NCBI GenBank assembly: GCA_029204225.1
Contig: CM055111.1
Location: forward strand, 21,847,805-21,911,804
Direction of reading: 5' to 3'
Length of the DNA: 64,000 nucleotides
Source of the DNA: Diphasiastrum complanatum
Lineage: Eukaryota; Streptophyta; Lycopodiopsida; Lycopodiales; Lycopodiaceae
In this document: positions 1-9,945 of the stretch, piece by piece
Numbering within the stretch: position 1 is the stretch's first letter
Layout of the letters: each line of letters opens with the position of its first letter
Translations under genes and position numbers: made by a program
Notes under the pieces: model-generated
Told to the model about the DNA's origin: nothing
What the model saw: the letters and a program-made list of their open reading frames with translations, nothing else
Databases searched by the model: none

Positions 1-165
1 TATATATAGCTATACACATGTGGGAAGAGAAGTACTCTCTCTCTCTCTCTCTCTCTCTCTCACATCTCATTTCATGCTTATACATGAGTTCTCTTGGGTT
101 CATCTATCCATTGGTGCACTATTTTGGTGATATCTTGAAATCGTGTGTGTAGAATATGTCAAGGA
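1..165 (+). repeat. Truncated copia LTR piece, plus orientation (block A copy 1)
   Basis: This is the right part of an LTR whose left part lies outside the window; the complete left side is visible at 20808-21246. It carries a CT microsatellite and the segment reading through to the end of AAGGATT, where it meets an LTR of opposite orientation. The relation to the other LTRs here rests on shared words in order (ATTTCATGCTTATACATG, TTCTCTTGGGTTC, GGTGCACTA). Confidence 0.7.
35..61. repeat. (CT)n microsatellite
   Basis: About 13 CT units. The same site holds about 15 units at 21115-21145 and a longer (GA)n on the inverted copy at 58048-58084, so repeat number varies among the three block A copies. 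Confidence 0.95.
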
Positions 166-770
166 TTCCAGATCATTCAAGATACAATCCATGTCCCTGA
201 TCTTTGGTTACAATAAACCAACAATCATGCCAATGTAGAAAAATCAGCATCTACATACAAAATGAGATGCAAAGTCTAAGAGATACTGATCAAACATGAA
301 TCAAAACATAAAATATAGTTTTTGCCCGTACAATTACAGTACCCTACTGTAATTATAGTACCCTATTTTATTTAACATGTGTGAAACCGAAAATAGCAAT
401 AAATGATCATTCTACACATAGAATTGCAAGATAACATGAGAGTGCACCAATGAGTAGTAGAACTTAAAGAGAACCATGTATAATGATGAAATGAGAGAGA
501 GAACAGAGAATATGTGTCTCTCCATGAGTTACATCCTTTATAGAGTGTCCAAACCCTATTTGGCCACTTGGCTTTCCCTCCAAAATGTAAACCCTACTAT
601 TTTTGGGACTAGATTCAATGTACCCAAAGTTCAAATTTGAATCTCTCCCAAACTTGACTACCAACTTTCCCACACTTTCAAAAAGTGTTTATTGAATGTA
701 TTTTAAACTAATATAACTTCAAAAAGTTTAATCTCTAAGTCTAAAATGAGTTTTGGCCTCATATTAGTTA
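165..770 (-). repeat. Copia LTR remnant, minus orientation
   Basis: Collinear with the well-bounded LTR at 10548-11192 in the same orientation. Shared words run in order: CAGATCATT, CCAATGTAGAAAAATCAGC, GATCATTCTACACAT, CCAAACCCTATTTGGCCAC, GACTAGATTCAATGTAC and AAAAAGTGTTTATT. The outer edge (TGTGAAAG in the reference LTR) is missing because the piece starts at the fusion with the plus-oriented LTR. The inner edge fades after GGCCTCATATT. It is the 3' LTR side of the minus-strand RNase H at 1084-1735. Confidence 0.8.
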
Positions 771-1083
771 AGAAAACACAATTGAAAGCACCCGACCAGA
801 TCAATCACCACAGCACAACGTCAAGTGCAACAAGAACACAGAATTGCTCTCTTCAAACTGTATATTCCACTTTCTTCGTAAGTACAAAGATGAGTTCCTT
901 AAAAAACACTCAAAGGGCTCGTAAAAGCAAGATGGCCCGATAACTCTAGAACTAAGAAAGCACTGTATAAGTCGATCATTGCTATTTTAACTCTCTCCCT
1001 CAATGATCAACGTCACTTCTTATTTTAGAGTATACTCTATTCATGGAACATACCTCCATGATAGCATTACATGTAAAGGCTTT
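771..1083 (-). other. 3' untranslated region of minus-strand copia, with purine-rich tract
   Basis: Non-coding stretch between the RNase H stop and the LTR remnant. On the minus strand a purine run lies at 1003-991 and is a plausible polypurine tract, but no TG...CA LTR edge follows it directly. Repeated at 21853-22165; the inverted copy at 57116-57340 has lost about 90 bases from it. Confidence 0.45.
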
Positions 1084-1735
1084 TTACATGACTTGGCCTA
1101 CGCCAAGTTTGGCTCTAAAAGTTTCAAACTTTTCTTTACTTAAAGCTTGTAACAATGTAGAACAATGTTCAATTCCTATGTCTTCAGATTGTAATTTTTC
1201 ACACACAAAGTGATATTTTACTTCAATATGTTTTGTCCTTGCGTGAAAGATTGGATTTTTAGCCAATTGTATTCCACTTTCACTGTCACAGAAAATAACA
1301 GTGGGATTTACTTGTTTCATGCCAATCTCACATAACAACTTACGTAGCCAAATAACTTCCTGGGTAGCATAACTCAACGCTTTATATTCGGCTTCTGTGG
1401 AAGAAAGAGAAATAGTATCTTGCTTCTTGCTAGACCATGAAAAACAGCCGCTTCCAAAATTGAAGGTAGAACCTGTTGTTGACTTTCTATCATCTATACT
1501 TCCTACCCAGTCAGCGTCAACATAACCTTCCAACTTAGGTAAAACACTTTGTCTTTTGTAGATTAGACCATGGTTCGGTGTACCTTTCACATACCTTAAA
1601 ATCCTTTTTGCAGCTTGCCAATGGTCCATAGTGGGTGATGACATGAATTGGCTAATCAAACTTACAGTATAGCAGATATGAGGACATGCAGTTGTAAGAT
1701 ATATTAAACTTCCAAATAGGAAAATATATTCAAAT
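1084..1735 (-). pseudogene. Ty1/copia RT end and RNase H, minus strand (copy 1)
   Basis: C-terminal part of a copia polyprotein. The open stretch is 1084-1659, and pol-like sequence (YLTTACPHICYTVSLISQFM) continues back to about 1735 across a stop. RNase H landmarks are present: DADW, STEAEYKAL, IFCDSESG and the terminal RTKHIEVKYHF segment, so the usual acidic residues are retained. The enzyme would remove RNA from the RNA-DNA hybrid in reverse transcription. Near the C-terminus the segment ending STLLQ runs straight to ALSKEKFE; copy 2 has VADIITK there, so this copy has lost seven codons. Integrase and most of RT are absent upstream, so it is a fragment. Confidence 0.85.
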
Positions 1736-2776
1736 CACTAATCTTAAGATCCATTTGGATCTGAGATATCAGAAAAAACAACAAAAATCGATCAAATCTG
1801 CCAGATTTTGGTCAAAAGGAGGCAACAATCATCATCAAAGCTCATAACTTTTGCCCTATTTCAAGAAACCTTCGTCAAGTTTCAAACACCTTCATTTTTT
1901 ATCACAAAACCTTCAGTTTGAAGGGTGAAGATTAATTCCTAGCAGATTTCTAGAAACATCAAAAAAACCGTCGAAAAACATCGAAAAATCATCAAAACCC
2001 TAAAAATACAGAAAAAGAATCTTCGTCCGATTCACTGTGCATAGGTGTGATTCAATTCTATCTACTGCCAGGTTTAGGGAGAAAAATAATACCAAAAATA
2101 GAAGGGTTTTCAGAAGATCAATTGTCATATTGCCATAATTTTGCCACAAAAGTCAATTTTTTGCAAAAAAATTTGCAAAAACACCAGTATTACTCTTGAT
2201 CCTTCGCCAAAACCTTCGTCGAGTTTCCAAAACATTCTATTTATAGTAAACTACTATTTTTGAGTTCGGCAAAGATTCTTCTTGTCCAGATCGTAGAAAA
2301 TCTTGATTTTTACCCTCGCGAAACTACAGAAACTGTATTTTCTTGTGTCAGAAACCTTCATCCGGTTTCCCATTGTTTTATCTATGTCAGATCTTGCATC
2401 TGAGAGGTCGGCGAAGGTTATTTCCATAGAAATTGTCAAAAAATTTGATCAGAGATTTTTTTTCCCAAAACAGCATTGTTGAACCTTCGTCGAGCCAATA
2501 TTCACTTAGGGAACCTTCGCTAGTACTATTTTTATATTTTGATTTTCCAGATCAAGTCTCTATCAAAATTTAGGTCAAATCTAATACATTCTGATTTGGA
2601 TTCTGAGAAATTTTTCATTTTTTGAGAAGTATCAATTGATTGAATTTTGAAATCTTTTTCAAGATATAGAGTCAGATTCTTGAAAGTAGAATAGATCTAG
2701 CAGATTTGATCTGAGAAAGTTTTGATTGAAAAATCTGGATCCAATTTCATTGTTTGCTTGATTTGAATTTGTTAAA
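1736..2776 (+). other. Ty3/gypsy untranslated leader, plus orientation
   Basis: About 1 kb with no reading frame I can support, ending at the gag start. It is marked by recurring CTTCGTC / CTTCGCC words. Its first 300 bases match, in reverse complement, the leader at 3455-3880, for example the word AAGATCCATTTGGAT and the runs around AAACAACAAAAATCG. Repeated at about 22838-23879 and inverted at 56142-56816, where the distal part is deleted. Confidence 0.6.
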
Positions 2777-3295
2777 ATGGCTGTCTTTGGAGCTGCTCCT
2801 GGAAGTGCTCCTCAGGAAGTCAATCCAATTATTGTTAGAAGAGCACCCCGTTTGGATCTACCCAAATATAATGGATTAACAGATCCAGTTAGATTTCTTC
2901 AGATCTATGCTGAATCCTGTGAAGTCTATGGAGAGAGTTTTTCCCCAAGATAAACTTAAGTTGTTTCCTATGGCCTTAACAAGCGCAGCACAAGATTGAT
3001 ACTATAATCAAGATGAAACTGAACGTACAGATTGGGAGGTTGTTAAAAGAGCCATTATCACACGATTCAAACCTCGAAAGTTTATGGAAGACCCCTTCCT
3101 ACTTTTATGTAAAATTAAAATGGGAAAGCGGAAAATGGTTCAAGATTACATTGAAAGGGTGAAACACCTCAGATCTGAGTGCAAACCTGAGCTGATTAAC
3201 AAAAATGCCATGATCATGTGATTTTTGTCAGGTCTACCTAAATGGATCAAACGTGAGCTGAAACGCCATAATGAGTATGCATCTTGCAGAATGGA
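2777..3295 (+). pseudogene. Ty3/gypsy gag (retrotrans_gag), frameshifted, copy 1
   Basis: Starts MAVFGAAPGSAPQEVNP and reads to SFSPR, then stops. One base out of frame the protein continues as DKLKLFPMALTSAAQ, then DWEVVKRAIITRFKPRKF and MVQDYIERVKHLRSE. That order fits the retrotransposon gag domain (PF03732), including the T-D-W and RF landmarks and the final V-x-DYI-x-R. The product would be the capsid protein. A TGA replaces the expected W of AAxDWYY and a further stop follows MIM, so the copy is dead. The next segment is an LTR piece rather than protease, so the element is truncated after gag. Confidence 0.8.
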
Positions 3296-3296
3296 T

Positions 3297-3453
3297 GTTA
3301 GAGTTAGATGTGGATCTTCCATTCATGCTGAAATCTGAACTATACTATCGCTCTCATGGGAACGAATCTACACGTGACAACTAAGTTCGTCTCCTTGATG
3401 CTAGATTGACTAGATCTTGGTTTGAGGTTAGGCAGGGAAAGAAACCCACTACA
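3297..3453 (+). repeat. Ty3/gypsy LTR fragment, plus orientation
   Basis: Diverged relative of the LTR at 3904-4274, in opposite orientation. Shared words include CTATCGCTCTCATGGGA, CTCCTTGATGCT and GGTT(G)AGG. It ends at CCCACTACA. Only the 3' part of the LTR is present, directly after the broken gag. Confidence 0.65.
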
Positions 3454-3454
3454 C

Positions 3455-3880
3455 GAAGGTTCTTTTGCTGTATTTTTTAGGTTTTTGATGGTGTTTTGGT
3501 GTTTTCTGATGGTTTTGCAAATCTGCTTGGAATTAAACTTTGCCCTTCAATCTGAAGGTTCTGTGAATGAAACCAAAGCTTCCTGAAACTCGGCGAACGT
3601 TTTTTAGTAAGAGGTTAAAATGTTATTAGATCCGATTCACCGATTTTTGTTGTTTTCTCTGATTTCTCAAATCCAAATGGATCTTAAGAATGGTGATCTT
3701 AATAGCTTTCCTTGCTCAACAATCATATTAGATTTTAAACAAGATTATCCACTCAAATCAAGCAAAATCACTCTCAATCTAACCCTAAAATGTAATTTTA
3801 ACCCTACTTATGCCAAAACAAGATGCCTAATGCAAACTATCATCCGTCAAAACATGATGTAAACTAATAAATTGGCGTAG
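3455..3880 (-). other. Ty3/gypsy leader, minus orientation
   Basis: Read on the minus strand this follows the PBS at 3881-3900 and is the untranslated leader of a minus-strand element. It is homologous but inverted to 1736-2030, so the two leaders face each other across the gag. This copy lacks about 40 bases near 3633 that are present at 24741-24780 and in the inverted copy. Confidence 0.6.
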
Positions 3881-3900
3881 CTCCCCGGAAACGGCGCCAA
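3881..3900 (-). other. Primer binding site, tRNA-Asp type (minus)
   Basis: On the minus strand TTGGCGCCGTTTCCGGGGAG follows the LTR end after a short spacer. Plant gypsy (Tat/Athila-type) elements commonly have a near-identical site, TGGCGCCGTTGCCGGGGA, complementary to the 3' end of tRNA-Asp. One base differs from that common form. Confidence 0.8.
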
Positions 3901-3903
3901 AAT

Positions 3904-4274
3904 TGTTGTGGAGCTATTTCCTACCCTAGCCTCAACCCAAGATCCAAGCACACAAGCATCAAGGAGATGAGGTTAGATGTCATGCAGAGGTTCAATCCCA
4001 TGAGAGCGATAGCATAGAACAAAATCCAGCATGTACTGATGATCCACAATTAACACTAAGATCCATTAACACTAGCATTAGCCCTATAACCATTAACACA
4101 TACTCCAATGATAGCTTACTCCTCTCTCTCCCTTTCTCTCTCACAAAAAACATAAGAATTAGAAAATCCAACAATAATCAATCATCGGGTTGGACTTACA
4201 GACGCAGGGTGCCGAATCCCTCTCACTTACTAACTAGGGTTAGAGTTTCTTCGATATCCACAAACCCTCCAACA
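3904..4274 (-). repeat. Ty3/gypsy LTR, 371 bp, complete edges (copy 1)
   Basis: Begins TGTTG and ends CAACA, next to a tRNA-Asp PBS, which fixes it as a 5' LTR on the minus strand. The other two copies (25046-25416 and 54602-54972) are the same length. A CT-rich tract (4123-4142) lies inside. Its outer edge abuts copia integrase codons directly, so it was inserted into, or recombined with, that pol gene. No partner LTR of the same element is in the block. Confidence 0.85.
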
Positions 4275-5915
4275 GAGGCCGAATGTCAACTTTCTTAAAA
4301 CTTTTGGATGTACTTGCTATGTCAACATAACTCTTGATGATAGGACAAAAGAGGATCCATCTTCAAGGAAAGGTATATTTGTTGGATATAGTGAGGTGAG
4401 TAAAGCCTACAAGGTTTATATTCCTACTACTAATAAGGCGATTATTGGTAGAGATGTTATTTTTGATGAGGGGAATTTTCCAAAGCTGTTTTCAAGTGAT
4501 GATGGTGTGGATGGATCTAACAATCTTGATGTTGTTGTGATGGATCCTACTTTAGATGGTGATGATGAAGGACCTTCATCAAGTCAAAAGCCAAGGAGAA
4601 CATTTTGGAAAAGACAAACGCCTTCAAGGCTCACATATAATGAGGAATGTAAGCAAGTTATTGGAGGTACACACTTTGTTGTCCTAATTTCTTTTGATGA
4701 ACCTACTTGTGTAGATGAAGCAAGGAACGAAGAGGAGTGGATCCAAGCAATAGATCTTGAGTATCAAGCCCTTATGAAGAATGGAACATGGAGATTGATG
4801 GAGTCACCTAAGGACAAGAAAGCTATTGGATGTAAATGGATATTCAAGGTGAAGACAGTCAATAAGGTTGGTGGCAAAAGGATATGCTCAAGAACATGGT
4901 ATTGACTATGACGAAACCTTTGCACCTGTGGCAAATATGGTAAGCATTCGGGTCATCATCTCTCTTGCTACTCTTTATGGATGGGATCTATGGCAATTGG
5001 ATATTACAAATGCTTTTTTGAATGGTGATCTTGAGGAGGAAGTGTACATGGAGCAACCTGAGAGCTACATTTGACCTAAAAAGCCAAATCATGTGTGTCT
5101 TCTACAAAAGAGTTTGTATGGCCTTAAGCAAGCACCAAGGAGTTGGTATGCTAGGCTTAACACTTTTTTACTCTCTCAAGGCTTTGTTATGAGTGAGTAT
5201 GATCATTCACTTTATTATAGGTTTTCTGAAAATGATATTACCATTTTGCTAATCTATGTGGATGATATCATCTTGAGTGGTGGAGACAACCAAGATGTGG
5301 AAGATATCAAGAGTGCTCTCAAGAAGGAGTTTGAAGTGCATGATCTTGGTCATTTGCATTACATTTTAGGAATAGAAGAGATTAGATCTTCTCAAACTAT
5401 TTTCATTTGTCAAGAGAAGTATGCTAATTCTATTCTATAGAGATTTCATATGGTAGATGCAAAGTCTTGTGATATACCTATGGAGTCAAATGTAAAGCTA
5501 ACTATAAGGGGTAATGAAAGATCCTTCAAGGACATTACCCTCTATAGAAAGCTAGTTGGTTCACTTATCTGTCTAACCATCACAAGACCAGATCTAAGAT
5601 ATTGTGTTGGTGGATTAAGCTAATGTATGCAAGATCCTAGTGAAGAGCATTGGAAGCTAGGGAAACGAGTTTTGACATACATCATGGGAACTCGAGATTT
5701 TGGCATATTGTATGAGGGATCATCACCTAACTTGTTTGGATTTTCAGATTCAAACTTTGTTGGGAGAAAAAATGGATAGAAAAACCATAAGTACTCATTG
5801 TATTTTCATATGTGATGGAGCTATATCATGGATGTCAAAGAAACAAGCCACTATCTCATTGTCATCTACTAAGGCTGAATACAAAGCGCTTACAGAACAT
5901 GAGTGTCAAACTTGA
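4275..5915 (+). pseudogene. Ty1/copia pol: integrase C-term, RT, RNase H (copy 1)
   Basis: Opens inside integrase (RPNVNFLKTFGCTCYVNI in frame with VGYSEVSKAYKVYIP), then an acidic linker, then RT. RT landmarks in order are [51 protein letters not shown] and YVDDI (5254-5265). RNase H follows with FSDSNFVG and SSTKAEYKAL, where STEAEY is usual. Frames break near 4870, at a stop after PESYI (5072-5074), after YANSIL (5438-5440) and near 5630 and 5770. Together the domains would copy and integrate element RNA. The gene stops abruptly at 5915 against an inverted gag-protease. Confidence 0.9.
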
Positions 5916-5944
5916 TCCTTGATTCCTCTCTGAATCCTTTCCAA

Positions 5945-7012
5945 TCCTAAATAACAACACAATCAAGATTACTTATGCAAGACTCCCCCTTAGTGAATGA
6001 ATCATAAAAGATAAAAGACTCATCTTCTTGATTATCTTGCCTTAGCAAGCACCTCAATTCTATCCAACATTTAATCACTTGATCTACCTTTTTTATTAAA
6101 CCATGTGATATTACTTGCTCTCTCTTCTTTATGTAACAAGCATCTCCATCAAACTCTACTTCATGTCCATTGTCAATTGTCCCAACACTAGGAGGAATCT
6201 TTGAAAGTGAATGAATGAACAACACATTTTCATGTATTTGAGAGAGTAAGAGAAATAGAGACAATACCTTAATAAAACACTAACCATCATTTGCCATGTA
6301 GATCACTTGCTTGACTCAGTCATAAGTGACTAAGGAAGAAAAGAATTCCTTATGACTAGTCATATGAGAACTAGCTCTACTATCGATCTACCATGACTCT
6401 TCGTCACTTTGACTTTAGATGAGACTTGAAGACATCATAAGAGTATCAACAACATCATTACTAACAAATTCACAATTGGTAAATTTTCTTTGCTTGCTAC
6501 CTTCCAATTGCTCTGTTGTCATTTTATTGCACTCATAAGAAAAGGACATTTTCTGCCACAATAAAAGCACTTGAGTTCAGATTTATCATTCTTACCACCA
6601 TAAGAGGATGTTGCCTCACCTTGCCCTTGATCCATGGTGCTCTTCTTGTTGAAGTTCCACTTGACTCCTTTTCCCTTGCCTTTCGTGAAAAATACCTGTT
6701 CATCTCCAACCTTGCTAGAATTAGGTCTACTTCTAGTCTTAACATTGATCCTCTTTGGCCACCAACACCTCTTGCAATTCTTCAATAGATGGCAAAGTTG
6801 TTAAATAGCAAAACTTTGAACAAAATTAGCATAACCTTCTCCAAAGCCATTTACAAACACTTGGACAATCTCAATGTTACCAATAGCATTGCCAACACAT
6901 GCTAAGTCACCATTAAGAGATTTAACCCTCATTACATAAGAGTTAGCACTTTCACCTTCTGATAGCTTTGAAGAATTTTACTCCTTAGGGTGAGTGCCCT
7001 AGATATGATCTG
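5945..7012 (-). pseudogene. Ty1/copia gag and protease, minus strand (copy 1)
   Basis: Read from 7012 downward: gag core (SLNGDLACVGNAIGNIEIVQ), a basic linker, zinc knuckle KCFYCGRKC (about 6575-6545) with the following His/Cys degraded, then the protease region near 6415-6370. Here the active site reads DSRASSHMTS; the other two copies read DSGASSHMTS. A stop sits just before it. Then comes the gag-pre-integrase stretch (KIPPSVGTIDNGHEVEFDGD), which ends at 5947. Gag binds element RNA and the protease would cut the polyprotein. The 5' end is lost at 7012, where it is fused to an inverted piece of the aspartic protease gene. Confidence 0.8.
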
Positions 7013-7798
7013 TGACTCATAAAGAATCTGAGACATAATCTGGGCGCTGAAACCCGTCGGGAATGGATGATCGTTGGCTTGTGTGAGAGAAAGATGTTGT
7101 GGCACCCGAAAGGTCGAAGGTAATGGCGGCCGAAAGAATGAAATGAATAACAAAGTTGAACCTTCTGTTCGTGGTTCTCAGAACGGAAGCCATATTTTTC
7201 TTGCAGCTGCAATCCAATTTTATATTTGCTTAGCTCTACTTTCGCATTAGGCTTCACATAAACATTTGAATAGTATATTTCAGATCAAGTACTTGTTGCA
7301 TTGAGTTATAAAGGGTAGTCGTAAAACATGAGCTATGCTTTGCCAAAAACATGAAAGAATCGGCTCAAGTATAAGCCAGCGAATTACTGAATGCTGATAC
7401 CCACTATGCTGGAAAAGCAAGGAAGATAGATATCAGAATTCGTACATCAATAACCAGAAATGAAATCTTGAAATAAGGACTATGCTTCAGATACTCTATC
7501 CAAATGCAGGCAGAGATGATAAGCGATTGAGCAAAGATATCCTCAGGCAGTGCAAGGGGTGAATGGCAGGACAATAAAGGCACTGTTTTCGTCATCAAGT
7601 GTCAACGAAAACAAGCAGACAGGGTCGACGAGCGAATAAAAAAGCACATACAGTGTAATATAACTCTATCATACTGTGTGTACTAGTACGTATTAGTATG
7701 CTTTATGCACATCATTCGAAAGGAGGAAAGCATGAGATATAAGCAACCAGACGGAGCCGAAAAACCTGCAAAGACAACTGAAAAGAAAGAGGAACATC
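7013..7798 (-). pseudogene. Inverted 5' portion of aspartic protease gene (rearranged copy)
   Basis: Reverse complement of about 29515-30292, carrying the 5' non-coding sequence and the first ~57 codons (MASVLRTTNRRFNFVIH on the minus strand) of the gene better preserved at 30121-31769. The right end switches at about 7800 to the direct orientation at a position equal to about 30900. The N-terminal propeptide, the first catalytic motif DTGS and the first cysteine cluster (about 30293-30897 of the other copy) are therefore missing. The left end fuses to copia gag. Confidence 0.85.
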
Positions 7799-8674
7799 CC
7801 ACCCAGGTTTCCAACAAGCTGCCAATACACGTACGAGTACAATGATGGATCTTCTACTAGTGGCTTTCTAGCATCTGAGACGGTCACAATGATATCTAGC
7901 TCTGGCGAGCGTTTGAAGATCAGCAACATCACGTTTGGATGCGGCTTAAGCAATGAAGGTCAGACTCTGCACGGATCTAACGGCGTCCTTGGTCTTGGGC
8001 AGGGGCCTGCCTCTTTTGCATCTCAGTTAGGAGATCTCTACGGAAGCATATTTTCCTATTGTCTTGTGGACTGTCTGAAAGCCTCTACAGATACTAGTTT
8101 GCTTGTGTTTGGAGATGCCAAGATTTCGCAATCTTTGAGGAATGCTATCCAATACACTCCACTTTTGAAGAATTCATTTGCAGAAACGTATTACTATGTG
8201 GGCATCAAGCATGTTTGTTTGAATGGACGAGTTCTGCCTATCCCTTCAAAATTATGGCAGATTGACTCTGCCGGCTATGGTGGCACCATTGTTGATTCTG
8301 GCACGACACTCACATATTTCAGAAAAGCGGCTTATTCACTTATTGTTGCTGCATTTAAACGAGCCATAACTATGCCTAGAGTAGCACCCATTCAAGGCCT
8401 TGATCTCTGCTTCAACGTTTCTGCTGATTCTGGCATAAAAATTCCTGAATCCTCAATCCTTTTGGAAGGAGATGTCCTCTTTCAGCCCCCAGCAGAGAAT
8501 TACCTTATTGACACAGCTCTTGATGTGAAGTGCATTGCAATGCAAGGAGTCGATTCACCTCTTGGATCAAACACAATAGGAAACTTGCTCCAGCAGAATT
8601 TCCATGTAGAGTATGATAGATCAAGAGCCCGACTGGGGTTTTGTGTCGGCAAACTGCTCCTCATCATCGTAGCC
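7799..8674 (+). pseudogene. Nepenthesin-like aspartic protease, C-terminal lobe only
   Basis: A1-family pepsin-like protease fragment in direct orientation. It opens at SCQYTYEYNDGSSTSGFLASE and holds ITFGCGLSNEG, NGVLGLGQG, the second catalytic motif VDSGTTLTY (8291-8317) and the terminal GNLLQQNFHVEYD. The first catalytic Asp is missing because of the inversion. Compared with the other copy, STCG has become STSG and VDY has become VDC. One extra T near 8640 shifts the last codons from GFVSANCSSSS to a run-on tail ending at 8786. It cannot form a bilobed active site and is a pseudogene. Confidence 0.9.
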
Positions 8675-9360
8675 ATGATCAACCACTCCATACTTCTCAG
8701 GCATTATTTTCCAATGCATTGGGATACACTTCAAAATTACATGAAGCTAGTTTTAGAGACACGTTTACGTTCTTTTAGAGGATGTTAACTACTGCTGAGC
8801 ATGATTTGCTGGAATTGATTCATAAAGATGCCAATAAAACTCTCAAATTACTTCCAAGCGGGAAGGTAGGAGATTCTTTCTAAGATGTTCGATTCCGAAA
8901 AAGATCTCCATGTATGTTTTCTGTATGAAGCAAGTTAGTTATCCTTTACTTCAGCTGGCTTTTGGGTCATTCACAGTTAGCTTGACTTGTGTGGTAGACG
9001 ATTTCAAAGGTGTAAGCAGTGCTTGGAAAACCTTTTGGATATTGCCTCCAAAATCTGCAGTTTTTGCAGGATTTCTAGTGTTTATCTGAACTTATTGACT
9101 TCAAGTCGTGCAACTCATGGCTCTTTCCTTATTCTTGAAACAAGAGAGTTTGCTATTGAATACTGCAAGAAAAAGTTTAACAAATAAAATCGAACTACCT
9201 TGGCAGCAATTCTAGCTAAATGTAAAATATAGAATGTGTGAACTCTCAAAAGTTCACAAAAACAACAAATTTCATACACCTTTCCCTTTCGCCCTCTTGA
9301 GCTATGACCAATTTTCAAAATGCATTTATACACCCTTATTCTCAATTTTTGCATGTAGCC
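8675..9360 (+). other. 3' flank of rearranged aspartic protease
   Basis: Matches 31770-32456 with scattered differences. It includes AATAAA words near 8835 and 9183 that could serve as polyadenylation signals in the parent gene. Homology stops at GCATGTAGCC, after which copy 1 enters copia gag and the other copy enters the palindrome. No reading frame here is convincing. Confidence 0.6.
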
Positions 9361-9945
9361 ATTAGCCTCATATGTAGACAGTTTTAGCTTTGTCCTAATA
9401 GCAATAAGCCATTGTGAGTATTTGTTAAAAGCTGAGTTGTAGCCTCTAGGTGACACTAGCATTATAATGGGTTTCTAGGTTATATGTTTAGTCTTGAAGA
9501 TCCATCACACGTGGAAAAGTCTTTTGAATAGCAATATTTTGAACAATGTTAGCATGAGCATACAACAAGCCCTTAAAAACTACTTGAATAAGTTCTCCCT
9601 CCTTAATGCTTTCATCAATGCAATACAACTCATCATTCAATGCTTTCATCCTCAACACAAAAGCTTCTTCAAAAAATCCTAAGCTTCCAAAGATGATGTG
9701 CAGTTACAAACTTCTTTGAGAAGCTCTTTGGTAACATTCATCTTTATCATGTGTAGAGCCTTCTTGGCCCTCTTGTCATACCTCACTTGATCTTGTTGTG
9801 TTGTTGATCTCTCCTCCAAACCTACAACAATATCCAAAACATCATTCATCTCAAGAAGTGACTCCATCCTCACTTTCCACAATGAATACTTACTTGAGGT
9901 AAGCCTATCATTGGCTTCCAACATGACTCCAATTGAGGTTGCCAT
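9361..9945 (-). pseudogene. Copia A gag, minus strand (copy 1)
   Basis: The N-terminal part reads MATSIGVMLEANDRLTSSKY and then LWKVRMESLLEMNDVLDIVVG to position 9679, the usual opening of plant copia gag (DUF4219/UBN2-like). After a break it continues as FVLRMKALNDELYCIDESIK and GELIQVVFKGLLYAHANIVQ to about 9480, then loses the frame. Only the N-terminal part recurs at 44720-44986. Its own PBS and LTR follow on the right. Confidence 0.8.

Noticed and set aside
2254-2439. Minus-strand 61-codon frame conserved in all block A copies (MTISMEITFADLSDARSD)
   Set aside because: It lies in the gypsy leader opposite to gag, differs freely between copies and matches no known family.
3992-4174. 60-codon minus-strand frame inside the gypsy LTR, also at 25134 and 54702
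   Set aside because: It is fully inside an LTR with recognised edges and is not expected to code.
7404-7598. 64-codon frame (MMTKTVPLLSCHSPLALPED) also found at 29716-29910
   Set aside because: Located in the proposed leader intron of the protease gene; conservation is explained by the recent duplication.
9115-9462. 115-codon minus-strand frame over the protease 3' flank
   Set aside because: Crosses the end of the duplicated block; its N-terminal part is copia gag debris and its C-terminal part is opposite the 3' flank of the protease, so it is an accidental frame.
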